This document shows positions 52,640-62,443 of a stretch of 64,000 bases of DNA, one piece after another (positions within the stretch are counted from its first letter, which is position 1; every line of letters begins with the position of its first letter). The DNA is from Streptomyces sp. cg36 (GTDB lineage Bacteria; Actinomycetota; Actinomycetes; Streptomycetales; Streptomycetaceae): assembly GCF_041080675.1 (NCBI RefSeq), contig NZ_CP163520.1, forward strand, positions 5,332,001 through 5,396,000. Reading direction: 5' to 3'. The notes under the pieces were generated by a model that had not been told where the DNA came from, made no database searches, and was given only the letters and a program-made list of their open reading frames with translations. The position numbers and the translations under genes were made by a program.

Positions 52640-53581
52640 ATGAGCGCTCGTACTGTTGAGAACAACGCCCCCCACCGGGCCGGCTTCGCCTGCTTCGTCG
52701 GCCGCCCCAACGCGGGCAAGTCCACCCTCACGAACGCTCTGGTCGGACAGAAGGTGGCGATCACCTCCAACCGTCCGCAGACCACGCGGCACACCGTCCG
52801 CGGCATCGTGCACCGCCCCGACGCCCAGCTGATCCTGGTCGACACGCCGGGCCTGCACAAGCCGCGCACGCTGCTGGGCGAGCGTCTGAACGACGTCGTC
52901 CGCACGACCTGGGCCGAGGTCGACGTGATCGGCTTCTGCCTCCCGGCGGACCAGAAGCTCGGGCCCGGCGACAAGTTCATCGCCAAGGAGCTCGCGGGGA
53001 TCAAGAAGACCCCCAAGATCGCGATCGTCACCAAGACCGACCTGGTCGATTCCAAGGCGCTCGCCGAGCAGCTGATCGCCGTGCAGAAGCTCGGGGACGA
53101 GCTGGGCTTCGAGTGGGCGCAGATCGTGCCCGTCTCGGCCGTCGGCGACCAGCAGGTCCAGCTGGTCGCGGACCTGCTGGTGCCGCTGCTGCCCGAGGGC
53201 CCGGCCCTGTACCCCGAGGGCGACCTCACGGACGAGCCCGAGCAGGTCATGGTGGCCGAGCTGATCCGTGAGGCGGCGCTGGAAGGCGTACGGGACGAGC
53301 TGCCGCACTCCATCGCCGTGGTGGTGGAGGAGATGCTGCCGCGCGAGGACCGGCCGGCGGACCGGCCGCTGCTCGACATCCACGCGAACGTGTACATCGA
53401 GCGGCCGAGCCAGAAGGGGATCATCATCGGGCCCAAGGGGAAGCGGCTCAAGGAGGTCGGGATGAAGTCGCGCCAGCAGATCGAGGCGCTGCTGGGGACC
53501 CCGGTCTTCCTCGACCTTCACGTGAAGGTCGCCAAGGACTGGCAGCGCGACCCGAAGCAGCTGCGCAAGCTGGGCTTCTAG
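52640..53581 (+). CDS. era: GTPase Era
   Basis: A 313-residue ribosome-assembly GTPase. The start is taken at MSARTVENN, with GGAGAATGGGCGGC upstream; an ATG three codons earlier is too close to the site. G1 is GRPNAGKS, G3 DTPG, G4 TKTD. The C-terminal KH domain has GIIIGPKGKRLKEVGMKSR. Era binds the 3' end of 16S rRNA and checks maturation of the small subunit. It lies in the same general region as phoH-ybeY, from which the WxL-like locus and other genes now separate it. Confidence 0.96.
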   Translation: MSARTVENNAPHRAGFACFVGRPNAGKSTLTNALVGQKVAITSNRPQTTRHTVRGIVHRPDAQLILVDTPGLHKPRTLLGERLNDVVRTTWAEVDVIGFCLPADQKLGPGDKFIAKELAGIKKTPKIAIVTKTDLVDSKALAEQLIAVQKLGDELGFEWAQIVPVSAVGDQQVQLVADLLVPLLPEGPALYPEGDLTDEPEQVMVAELIREAALEGVRDELPHSIAVVVEEMLPREDRPADRPLLDIHANVYIERPSQKGIIIGPKGKRLKEVGMKSRQQIEALLGTPVFLDLHVKVAKDWQRDPKQLRKLGF

Positions 53582-53585
53582 GCGG

Positions 53586-53820
53586 GGTCTTCGTCCGCGG
53601 GCCGGTGGCCGCTCCTCGCGCAGTTCCCCGCGCCCCTGAGACCCGCCTTCGTCCGCGGGCCGTGCGTGGCTGGTCGCGCAGTTCCCCGCGCCCCTGGAAG
53701 ACCTCGTTCGGCTGCGGGGCGTGGTCGCTTCTCGCGCAGTTCCCCGCGCCCCTGGAGGTGGGCCCGGAGGGCCCTTCTGGGGGCGCGGGGAACTGCGCGA
53801 CCAGCCCCCCCACCGGGCCG
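53586..53820. repeat. Three direct and one inverted copies of the GTTCCCCGCGCCCC repeat
   Basis: Copies of CGTCCGCGGGCCG...CTCGCGCAGTTCCCCGCGCCCCTG occur at about 53590, 53650 and 53705, and an inverted copy (GGGGGCGCGGGGAACTGCGC, then GACCAGCC...GGGCCGCAGCCGAA) at about 53777-53830. The last forward and the inverted copy can pair as a long hairpin between era and the convergent GNAT gene. No gene lies in 53582-53874. Confidence 0.82.
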
Positions 53821-53874
53821 CAGCCGAACGGGAGCCCCCGGAGGGTTTCGGGAAGGGGCGGGGTGGGGCGAAAA

Positions 53875-54690
53875 CTACGGTTCCGCGATCAGCGCCGTCC
53901 CCACCCGCACGAACCCCAGCCGGCCGTAGATCCGGGCCACGTCCTCGTCCCCCGCGGACAGGAACACCGTCGACGCCCCCCGCCCCCGCGCATCCCGCAC
54001 CAGCGCCCCCGTGACCGCCTCCCCCAGCCCCCGCCGCCGGGCCGACGGCAGCGTGCCCACGCCCACGATCTCCGTGACCCCGCCCACCGGATTGTGCATG
54101 CCCGAGCACAGCGGCAGCCCGTCCTCGAAGGCCGCGGCCATCGCCGTCTCGCCGCGGCGGATGCGCCCGGCGACCTGCTCGGCGCGCCCGTCGCCCGCCC
54201 GCGCCCCGATCTCGGCGGCCAGCTCGGCCGGACCCGCCGCCCCCACCGCCGTGCCGGGCGCGGCGAACGCCAGGTGCGGCAGCACCAGGGCCGCGTGCAG
54301 CAGCGGATCGTCCGCGCCCAGCATCCGTACCGCCGGATGCGGCGCCGGGGTCGGCGCGGCGGGCGCCAGGACCATCAGCGGATGGGCGTGCACGGTCAGC
54401 CCGGACGCCTCGGCCGCCGCCCGCAGCCCCGGCGCCACCTCCCCGACCCACTCGAACGCCTCCGGCGCCCCCAGCTCCCGCTGGCGGGCCCGCACCTTGT
54501 CGACGTCGGCGGGGGAGACCGGGCCGACGTGGCCCGGCGTGGGGCGGGCGTAGAACGGCCAGCCCGCTCCCTCCCGTACGAACAGCGTCAGCGGACCGAA
54601 GTCCTCCGCGCGCGCCGAGGGACGCGGCACCGCGTCGTAGTAGTGCTCCAGCAGGCCGATCCCGGGGATCTCGGGGGTTCGCGGTGTCAT
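53875..54690 (-). CDS. GNAT family N-acetyltransferase
   Basis: The gene encodes 271 residues from the ATG at 54690. The N-terminal half (HYYDAVPRPSARAEDFGPLTLFVREG) is a degenerate GNAT-like lobe. The C-terminal half carries the acetyl-CoA loop GVGTLPSARRRGLGEAVTGALV near 215-236, then FLSAGDEDVARIYGRLGFVRVGTALI, the usual final strand pair. It probably acetylates a small amine or protein; target unknown. It is followed toward era by the repeats and preceded by the emfourin-type gene on the same strand. Confidence 0.8.
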   Translation of the reverse strand: MTPRTPEIPGIGLLEHYYDAVPRPSARAEDFGPLTLFVREGAGWPFYARPTPGHVGPVSPADVDKVRARQRELGAPEAFEWVGEVAPGLRAAAEASGLTVHAHPLMVLAPAAPTPAPHPAVRMLGADDPLLHAALVLPHLAFAAPGTAVGAAGPAELAAEIGARAGDGRAEQVAGRIRRGETAMAAAFEDGLPLCSGMHNPVGGVTEIVGVGTLPSARRRGLGEAVTGALVRDARGRGASTVFLSAGDEDVARIYGRLGFVRVGTALIAEP

Positions 54691-54737
54691 TCCCCGATCA
54701 AAGCAAGCGGCCGGGCCGCTCCGCACCCCCTTTGCGG

Positions 54738-55004
54738 CTACGCACCCTCTTTCAGCACCCGGGACACCAGCGTGCGCTGGGCGGGGGTCAGCGCGGGGTC
54801 GGCGCAGTGGACGGTGAGACCGTCGACCGTGATCTCGTAGTGGAAGCCGTCGGGTACGCCGGTGGGCGGTTCGGCCGGGGAGTCGGCGAGGGCCGCGGCG
54901 GCCAGCTCCTCCCACTCCTCGGCGTCGGTCCGGCCCGAGGTGTCGACCTCGGCCCGGCGCTCGATACCGGCGAAACCTCCTGTGCGGGTCACCTGGATTC
55001 GCAT
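54738..55004 (-). CDS. Emfourin-type protease inhibitor
   Basis: An 88-residue protein starting MRIQVTRTGGFAGIERRAEVD, a pattern seen in small protealysin inhibitors (emfourins), which bind thermolysin-like M4 metallopeptidases. DGFHYEITVDG is the second recognisable strand pair. No M4 protease gene occurs in this window, so its partner, if any, lies elsewhere. No signal peptide, so it would act in the cytoplasm. Family assignment is from remembered sequence pattern. Confidence 0.65.
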   Translation of the reverse strand: MRIQVTRTGGFAGIERRAEVDTSGRTDAEEWEELAAAALADSPAEPPTGVPDGFHYEITVDGLTVHCADPALTPAQRTLVSRVLKEGA

Positions 55005-55136
55005 GCTCCCTGTCTAGCAGGGCCCCGGTCCCGCGTCAGGACCGCGCCCGGCCGCCCGGACGGGACTTTGGTCCCTGGTCCCCGCCGTCACGTCCCGCAT
55101 ACTGAAACGGGACCGGCGCTTTCGGCGCCCCTCGGC

Positions 55137-55142
55137 TAGGCT
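55137..55142 (+). promoter_or_regulatory. Candidate -10 of the leuA leader transcript
   Basis: TAGGCT lies ten bases before the ATG of the leucine leader peptide. Transcription starting seven or so bases later would give a leaderless or nearly leaderless message. No convincing -35 is visible. Confidence 0.45.
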
Positions 55143-55152
55143 GCGGCACATC

Positions 55153-55181
55153 ATGCGTTTCGGGCTGCTTCTCCTTAGCTG

Positions 55182-55200
<19 letters not shown>
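55153..55200 (+). CDS. leuA leader peptide MRFGLLLLSCRGEGL
   Basis: A 15-codon frame with four leucine codons in a row (CTG CTT CTC CTT) and a final Leu before TAG. It begins ten bases after a -10-like element, with no ribosome site, and ends 90 bases before leuA. A leucine-rich leader before leuA has been noted in Streptomyces coelicolor, so this matches established observation. Slow reading of the Leu codons would alter the RNA structure that follows. Confidence 0.8.
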
Positions 55201-57057
<1,857 letters not shown>

Positions 57058-57090
57058 CCGCCCGCACGGGCCGCGCACCCGATTTCGCGG

Positions 57091-57122
57091 CGCCCCGCCG
57101 ACCCCGTCCGGTCGGCGGGGCG
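57091..57122 (+). terminator. Terminator hairpin after leuA
   Basis: CGCCCCGCCGAC and GTCGGCGGGGCG are perfect 12-base arms around an eight-base loop, 34 bases after the leuA stop. Confidence 0.85.
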
Positions 57123-57154
57123 TCCGCTTTCCGCCACTCCTCCCTACGGGGTGC

Positions 57155-57190
57155 TGACGTCACATCATCGATGTGGCTAACATCACGTCA
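57155..57190 (+). promoter_or_regulatory. Nested inverted repeats upstream of the TerB-like gene
   Basis: TGACGT (57155-57160) and ACGTCA (57185-57190) are inverted around CACATC-ATC-GATGTG (57161-57175). The patch is less GC-rich than its surroundings and lies about 40 bases before the gene start, where an operator would be expected. The binding protein is unknown. Confidence 0.4.
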
Positions 57191-57227
57191 ACGCGGCAAT
57201 GTTGCCGGTCCGTTACGGAGGTGCGCG

Positions 57228-57947
57228 GTGGTGCAAGGCCGAGGACAGAACGGGACGAAGCCTCGCGCCGTGGGCGTTCTCGAACGTATCTGGACGATCC
57301 GTACGTCCTGGACCACCGTCGGCGACGGGGAGTTCTTCTGCCCCGAGTGCGGGGGAGACCGCAACTTCCGCCGCCGCACCGGCCGTCGGCGCCTCGCCGT
57401 CCTCGGCGTGCCGCTGATGCCGCGCGGTGCGGCCGGGCCCGTGGTGGAGTGCGCGGCCTGCGAGAGCCACTTCGGCACGGACGTCCTGGACCATCCGACC
57501 ACCACCCGCTTCTCGGCGATGCTGCGCGACGCCGTGCACACCGTCGCCCTCGCCGTGCTGGCCGCGGGCGGCACCTCCTCGCGCACGGTCACCGCGACCG
57601 CCGCCGCCGCCGTGCGGGCCGCCGGGTACGACGAGTGCACCGAGGACCAGCTGATCACCCTGATCGAGGCGCTGGCGGCCGACACCGGCCGGTTCCTGAC
57701 CGACACCGAGGCCGACCCGTGCGGCGCGGCCCTCGCCATCGAGCTGCACGAGTCCCTGGAGCCGCTGGCCCCGCACCTCGCCCCGGCGGGCCGGGAGTCC
57801 ATCCTGCTGCAGGGCGCCCGCATCGCGCTGGCGGACGGCCCGTACAGCCCGGCCGAGCGGGAGGTGCTCACCACCGTCGGCGGCGCGCTCCAGCTCTGCG
57901 GGGACGACGTGGCCCGCCTCCTGGCGGCGGCCCGCACCCCGTCCTGA
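57228..57947 (+). CDS. TerB-like protein with N-terminal zinc ribbon
   Basis: The gene encodes 239 residues from a GTG six bases after GGAGG (the next codon is also GTG and may be used). [20 protein letters not shown] and VVECAACESHFG give a four-Cys zinc ribbon at about residues 38-85. The rest is helical, and ILLQGARIALADGPYSPAEREVLTTVG near 205 matches the acidic helix of TerB-type domains, named from tellurite resistance but of uncertain function. It may sense stress or bind metal. No other ter gene is nearby. Confidence 0.75.
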   Translation: MVQGRGQNGTKPRAVGVLERIWTIRTSWTTVGDGEFFCPECGGDRNFRRRTGRRRLAVLGVPLMPRGAAGPVVECAACESHFGTDVLDHPTTTRFSAMLRDAVHTVALAVLAAGGTSSRTVTATAAAAVRAAGYDECTEDQLITLIEALAADTGRFLTDTEADPCGAALAIELHESLEPLAPHLAPAGRESILLQGARIALADGPYSPAEREVLTTVGGALQLCGDDVARLLAAARTPS

Positions 57948-58032
57948 CGCCCGCCCGCCGCGGGCGCCGCTCCGCGGCCGGGACGCACCCCGTAGGGGCC
58001 GGGCCCGCCCCCGGCGGTGAAACAATGGGGCC

Positions 58033-58782
58033 ATGAGTCTGTTCCGGGACGACGGCATCGTGCTGCGCACCCAGAAGCTCGGTGAGGCCGACCGCATCAT
58101 CACGCTTCTGACCCGCGGCCACGGCCGCGTCCGCGCCGTCGCCCGCGGGGTGCGCCGCACCAAGTCCAAGTTCGGGGCGCGTCTCGAACCGTTCTCCCAC
58201 GTGGACGTGCAGTTCTTCGCGCGCGGCAGCGAACTGGTCGGGCGCGGGCTGCCGTTGTGCACCCAGAGTGAGACCATCGCTCCGTACGGTGGCGCCATCG
58301 TCACGGACTACGCCCGCTACACCGCGGGCACGGCGATGCTGGAGACGGCCGAGCGCTTCACCGACCACGAGGGCGAGCCCGCCGTCCAGCAGTACCTGCT
58401 GCTGGTGGGCGCGCTGCGCACCCTCGCGCGCGGCGAGCACGCCCCCAACCTGGTCCTGGACGCCTTCCTGCTGCGCTCGCTGGCCGTCAACGGCTACGCG
58501 CCCAGCTTCGAGGACTGCGCGAAGTGCGGCCTGCCCGGCCCCAACCGGTTCTTCTCGATCGCGAGCGGTGGAGTGGTCTGCGCCGACTGCCGGGTGCCCG
58601 GCAGCGTCGTACCCTCTGCGGAGGCGGTCGGACTGCTGAGCGCGCTGCTCACGGGGGACTGGGCGACGGCCGACGCGAGCGAGCCCCGGCACGTGCGCGA
58701 GGGCAGCGGCCTCGTGTCGGCCTATCTGCACTGGCATCTGGAGCGCGGCCTGCGCTCACTGCGGTACGTAGAGAAGAACTGA
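58033..58782 (+). CDS. recO: DNA repair protein RecO
   Basis: A 249-residue protein with an OB-fold start [23 protein letters not shown] helical middle has [12 protein letters not shown], and a zinc module has C-x2-C in DCAKCG and C-x2-C in CADCRVP near 170-190. RecO loads RecA on SSB-coated DNA with RecR in gap repair. The length and zinc pair are normal. It ends 16 bases before uppS, on the same strand. Confidence 0.95.
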   Translation: MSLFRDDGIVLRTQKLGEADRIITLLTRGHGRVRAVARGVRRTKSKFGARLEPFSHVDVQFFARGSELVGRGLPLCTQSETIAPYGGAIVTDYARYTAGTAMLETAERFTDHEGEPAVQQYLLLVGALRTLARGEHAPNLVLDAFLLRSLAVNGYAPSFEDCAKCGLPGPNRFFSIASGGVVCADCRVPGSVVPSAEAVGLLSALLTGDWATADASEPRHVREGSGLVSAYLHWHLERGLRSLRYVEKN

Positions 58783-58798
58783 GGGAGAAGGACCCCAC

Positions 58799-59641
58799 AT
58801 GGCACGACGCGGAATCCTGGGCGGCCGGTCCCGGCGCGAGTACAAGACCCCCGAGCCGCACCCGTCGGGCGCCCGCCCGCCGAAGATCCCCGGCGAGCTG
58901 GTCCCCAAGCACGTGGCGGTCGTCATGGACGGCAACGGCCGCTGGGCCAAGGAGCGCGGCCTGCCCCGCACCGAGGGCCACAAGGTGGGCGCCGAGCGGG
59001 TCCTCGACGTGCTCCAGGGCGCGGTCGAGATGGGCGTCGGCGCCATCTCGCTGTACGCCTTCTCCACCGAGAACTGGAAGCGCTCGCCCGACGAGGTGCG
59101 CTTCCTGATGAACTTCAACCGCGACTTCATCCGCAAGACCCGCGACCAGCTCGACGAGCTGGGCATCCGGGTGCGCTGGGTGGGCCGGATGCCCAAGCTG
59201 TGGCGCTCGGTGGCCAAGGAGCTCCAGATCGCGCAGGAGCAGACCAAGGACAACGACCGGCTCACCCTGTACTTCTGCATGAACTACGGCGGCCGGGCGG
59301 AGATCGCGGACGCGGCGCAGGCGCTGGCCGAGGACGTGAAGGCGGGACGGCTGGACCCCTCGAAGGTCACCGAGAAGACCTTCGCCAAGTACCTGTACTA
59401 CCCGGACATGCCGGACGTGGACCTGTTCCTGCGCCCCAGCGGCGAGCAGCGCACCTCCAACTACCTGCTCTGGCAGAGCGCCTACGCCGAGATGGTCTTC
59501 CAGGACGTGCTGTGGCCGGACTTCGACCGTCGTGACCTGTGGCGGGCCTGCCTGGAGTTCGCCCAGCGCGACCGCCGGTTCGGCGGGGCCCTCCCCAACG
59601 CCGTCATCCCGGGCCAGGAGGGCCCCGGAGCCGGCGTCTAG
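58799..59641 (+). CDS. uppS: Isoprenyl (undecaprenyl) diphosphate synthase
   Basis: A 280-residue cis-prenyltransferase. [20 protein letters not shown] carries the catalytic Asp near 43, [12 protein letters not shown] the substrate loop, and [23 protein letters not shown] the C-terminal diphosphate-binding part. It builds the lipid carrier used in peptidoglycan and other wall polymers. The ribosome site is GGGAGAAGG. It is probably co-transcribed with recO and ends at a G/C hairpin before the divergent regulatory region. Confidence 0.94.
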   Translation: MARRGILGGRSRREYKTPEPHPSGARPPKIPGELVPKHVAVVMDGNGRWAKERGLPRTEGHKVGAERVLDVLQGAVEMGVGAISLYAFSTENWKRSPDEVRFLMNFNRDFIRKTRDQLDELGIRVRWVGRMPKLWRSVAKELQIAQEQTKDNDRLTLYFCMNYGGRAEIADAAQALAEDVKAGRLDPSKVTEKTFAKYLYYPDMPDVDLFLRPSGEQRTSNYLLWQSAYAEMVFQDVLWPDFDRRDLWRACLEFAQRDRRFGGALPNAVIPGQEGPGAGV

Positions 59642-59653
59642 GGCGTGCGCATG

Positions 59654-59675
59654 GCCCCGGCGAGGGCGCCGGGGC
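59654..59675. terminator. Hairpin between uppS and the butyrolactone receptor gene
   Basis: GCCCCGGCG and CGCCGGGGC form perfect nine-base arms around AGGG. The genes converge here, so it may serve both. Confidence 0.65.
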
Positions 59676-59697
59676 GGGTGGGGCGGGGGCGGCCGGG

Positions 59698-60369
59698 TCA
59701 GACCCCGGCGCCCTCGCACACCGCGGTGGCGGCGGCCAGCTCCAGCTCGGCGGAGATACGGGAGCCGCGCCCCTCGTCGAAGTCCAGTGCGGCGAGCACC
59801 TGCGGCACGGCGATGCTGGCCATGATGTGCCGCTGCAGGACGGAGTGCCGGTGCGAGAGGTCCTGGTAGTCGCTGAGGATCTGCGACATCATCTGCAGCC
59901 CGGCGAACGAGCCGACGTAGAGCTCGGCGGTGTCGGAGATGACGACGTTGGGCAGCAGCTCGCCGCGCTCCTTGGCGATGGTGAGCAGGTCGACGTTCAC
60001 CTCGCTCCAGTGCCGGAACGGCCCGGTGCGGTCGAGGCCGTACGCTTGCTGGTCGAGCGTGAGGCGGACGCTCGCCCGTACCAGATGGTCGGTACGGAGC
60101 CGGTGAGCCAGGACCGAGCCCGCGTCGATGAGCTCCTGGAGCTTGATCGGCTGCGGCGGGACCGCGGAGCTGGTCCCCTGCTCGTTCAGGACGCCGTGGG
60201 CGAGGGCCTCCTTGGACTGGAAGTGGAAGTAGAGCGCGCCCTTGGTGACGCCCGCCACTCGCAGGATGTCCGTGATGGTGGCGGCCTGGAAACCCTGCTT
60301 CTCGAAGACCATGGCCGCGGCCTCCAGGATCGCCCTCCTGGTCCGGATCGCCCGGTCCTGCTTCGCCAC
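59698..60369 (-). CDS. Gamma-butyrolactone autoregulator receptor (ScbR/ArpA-type TetR repressor)
   Basis: A 223-residue TetR-family repressor starting MAKQDRAIRTRRAILEAAAMVFEKQGF. The helix-turn-helix is ATITDILRVAGVTKGALYFHFQSKEAL at about 30-56, the form typical of butyrolactone receptors. The ligand domain has ELLPNVVISDTAELYVGSFAG near 150 and VPQVLAALDFDEGRG near the end. Such proteins repress AfsA/ScbA-type genes and antibiotic clusters until a gamma-butyrolactone binds. It diverges from an afsA-like gene with a candidate binding site between them, the classical arrangement. Confidence 0.92.
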   Translation of the reverse strand: MAKQDRAIRTRRAILEAAAMVFEKQGFQAATITDILRVAGVTKGALYFHFQSKEALAHGVLNEQGTSSAVPPQPIKLQELIDAGSVLAHRLRTDHLVRASVRLTLDQQAYGLDRTGPFRHWSEVNVDLLTIAKERGELLPNVVISDTAELYVGSFAGLQMMSQILSDYQDLSHRHSVLQRHIMASIAVPQVLAALDFDEGRGSRISAELELAAATAVCEGAGV

Positions 60370-60433
60370 GCTGCCTCCTTGTGTTGCGCCAGAGTATCGA
60401 CGCCATGAATGTTCGGGGCCGCCCGCCCCGCTC

Positions 60434-60461
60434 TTGAAAAAAACCGTCTAGTTTGTATCTT
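60434..60461 (+). promoter_or_regulatory. Promoter of the afsA-like gene overlapping a candidate ARE receptor site
   Basis: TTGAAA (60434-60439) and TATCTT (60456-60461) are 16 bases apart. The spacer AAAAACCGTCTAGTTTG resembles autoregulatory elements (AAACCG...CGGTTT or AAACNNNNNNGTTTG types) bound by butyrolactone receptors. The patch is much more AT-rich than its surroundings. A receptor bound here would block the promoter. No footprint is available. Confidence 0.65.
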
Positions 60462-60513
60462 ATCAGTGGGACGACAGGACTACGTGTCTTCGTACATGCC
60501 CCGGGGGGGAGCC

Positions 60514-61467
60514 ATGCCCAGAACACCAGCAGTCTTGACCAGCGCTATACCCATATCCGGTACGGAACCGGTTAAGGGAGAGCGTACTTACGCCGTTTCG
60601 CCAGAACTTGTCCACCGTGCCAGGCCCGCCGACGCCTTCCCGTGCGGTTGGCGGCGGCGCGGCGAGGACACCTTCACGGTGACCGCGCTCTGGCCGCACG
60701 ACCACGAGTTCTTCGAACCCGTGGCGGGCGACCTGCACGATCCGATGCTCGTCGTGGAGACGATGCGCCAGGCCGCGATGCTCATCGTGCACGCGGGCTA
60801 CGAGGTCTCGCTCGACTCGCACTTCATGCTGACCGACCTCGCCTACCAGTTGTACACCGACCAGTTGGACGTCGGCGGCCAGTCCGCGCTCATCGACGTC
60901 GAGCTGGAGTTCTCCGAGCTGGAGCGGCGCGGCGGCCAGCTGTCGCGGCTGCGCGTCGACTGGGTGCTGCGCCGCCTGGGCCGGCTGGTCGCCACCGGCT
61001 CCGGCGCGGCCCGGGTCCTCAGCTCCGGCGTCTACCGGCGCCTGCGCGGCGACCGCGAGTTCCCCGGCACCGGGGGCTTCGTCCCGCAGCCCGTCCCCGC
61101 CGACCTCGCGGGCCGCTCCCGCGCCGCCGACGTGGTGCTCTCGGCCTGCCCGCAGGAGCGGGTGTGGCGGCTGCGCGTGGACACCGCGCACCCCACCCTC
61201 TTCCAGCGCGCCAACGACCACGTGCCGGGCATGCTGCTCCTGGAGGCGGCCCGCCAGGCGGCGAGCGCGGCCCTGGGACCCGGCCCGTTCGTCCCGCTCG
61301 CCGGTGACATAGCGTTCCACCGGTACGCGGAGTTCGACAGCCCGTGCTGGATCCAGGTGGCCGACGCGGCACCCGGCCCGGACGGCCGGACCGGCGTACA
61401 GGTCACCGGCCACCAGGAGGGCAGCCTGGTCTTCCTGGCCACCCTGTCGGCGCCGCACGGCGGTTGA
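60514..61467 (+). CDS. AfsA/ScbA-type gamma-butyrolactone biosynthesis protein
   Basis: A 317-residue protein from the ATG with GGGGGGAG upstream (in-frame upstream starts lie in the promoter patch). It has the two hotdog-like AfsA repeats: VHRARPADAFPCGWRRRGEDTFTVTALWPHDHEFFEP with DPMLVVETMRQAAMLIVHAGYEV, and later HPTLFQRANDHVPGMLLLEAARQAA. AfsA condenses a beta-ketoacyl chain with dihydroxyacetone phosphate, the key step to A-factor-like signals. It diverges from the receptor gene and is followed by a reductase, so all or most of a signal-making unit is present. Confidence 0.92.
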   Translation: MPRTPAVLTSAIPISGTEPVKGERTYAVSPELVHRARPADAFPCGWRRRGEDTFTVTALWPHDHEFFEPVAGDLHDPMLVVETMRQAAMLIVHAGYEVSLDSHFMLTDLAYQLYTDQLDVGGQSALIDVELEFSELERRGGQLSRLRVDWVLRRLGRLVATGSGAARVLSSGVYRRLRGDREFPGTGGFVPQPVPADLAGRSRAADVVLSACPQERVWRLRVDTAHPTLFQRANDHVPGMLLLEAARQAASAALGPGPFVPLAGDIAFHRYAEFDSPCWIQVADAAPGPDGRTGVQVTGHQEGSLVFLATLSAPHGG

Positions 61468-61492
61468 GACCCGGAACGGAAGAGGGACCAGG

Positions 61493-62338
61493 GTGATCCT
61501 GCTGACCGGAGCGACCGGAACCGTGGGCGGCGCGCTCGCCCGGCTGCTCGCGGCCGACCACCCGCTGCGCATCCTGGCCAGGCGGCCCGAGCGCGTGGAG
61601 GTGACGGGCCCGGCGGTGGAGGTCGTGCCCGGCGCCTACGCCGACCGCGACAGCCTGGACCGGGCGCTGCGGGGCGTCCGGGCGGCGTTCCTGGTGACCG
61701 CCGACCCCGGCAAGCCGGACGACGCCCGGTTCGCGGCGGCGGCCCGCGACGCCGGGGTGCGCCACCTGGTCAAGCTGTCGGCGTTCGCCGTCACCGACCC
61801 GGCCGCCGACGACCTCATCACCCGCCGCCAGCGCGAGAACGAGAGCGCCGTACGGGAGGCCGGACCGGCCTGGACGATGCTGCGGCCCAGGGCGTTCATG
61901 ACCAACACCCTGTCCTGGGCGCCCTCGGTCCGCGCCGACGGCGTGGTGCGGGCGCTCCACGGGCACGCGCCCAACGCGACCGTCGACCCGCGCGACATCG
62001 CGGCGGTGGCCGCCCGCGCGCTCACCGAACCGGGCGCGCACGAAGGCCGGGAGTACGCCCTGACGGGCCCCGCGCCCATCACGGCCGCCCAGCAGACCGA
62101 GTGCCTGGCCCGGGTGCTCGGCCGCCCGCTGCGCTTCGAGGAGCTCGGCCCCGAACGCGCCCGCGCCGCACTCCTGAAGCGCTACCCCGAGGCGGTGGCC
62201 GAGGCGCTGCTGCACAGCGCCGAGCGCCAGCGCGCCGGGGCCAAGAGCTCCGTCACGGACACCGTCCGCGAGGTCACCGGCCGCCCGGCCCGCTCCTACG
62301 AGGAGTGGGCCCGCGACCACGCGCACGCCTTCGCGTGA
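61493..62338 (+). CDS. NmrA-like NAD(P)-binding reductase
   Basis: The gene encodes 281 residues from a GTG with AGAGGGA upstream. The dinucleotide loop is TGATGTVGGALARLL at the N terminus. ADRDSLDRALRGVRAAFLVT and HLVKLSAFAVTDP, and then LRPRAFMTN follow the atypical SDR (NmrA/TMR) fold, which lacks the YxxxK catalytic pair. It starts 25 bases after the afsA-like gene, so it may reduce the butenolide or keto intermediate of the signal. That role is inferred from position; it could instead be a redox sensor or quinone reductase. Confidence 0.82.
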   Translation: MILLTGATGTVGGALARLLAADHPLRILARRPERVEVTGPAVEVVPGAYADRDSLDRALRGVRAAFLVTADPGKPDDARFAAAARDAGVRHLVKLSAFAVTDPAADDLITRRQRENESAVREAGPAWTMLRPRAFMTNTLSWAPSVRADGVVRALHGHAPNATVDPRDIAAVAARALTEPGAHEGREYALTGPAPITAAQQTECLARVLGRPLRFEELGPERARAALLKRYPEAVAEALLHSAERQRAGAKSSVTDTVREVTGRPARSYEEWARDHAHAFA

Positions 62339-62380
62339 GCGCCTGAACCGCTCCCGTACGGGACCGGAACCGCGCCGAGA

Positions 62381-62425
62381 GCGCCACAGGGGCCCCGCCG
62401 ACCACCGGCAGGGCCCCTGTTGCGC
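62381..62425. terminator. Terminator between reductase and P450 genes
   Basis: ACAGGGGCCCCGCC and GGCAGGGCCCCTGT pair around GACCACC, extended by GCGCC and TGCGC at the base. It sits between convergent genes and can serve both. Confidence 0.85.
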
Positions 62426-62443
62426 GTCCCGCAGGCGCGTGTC

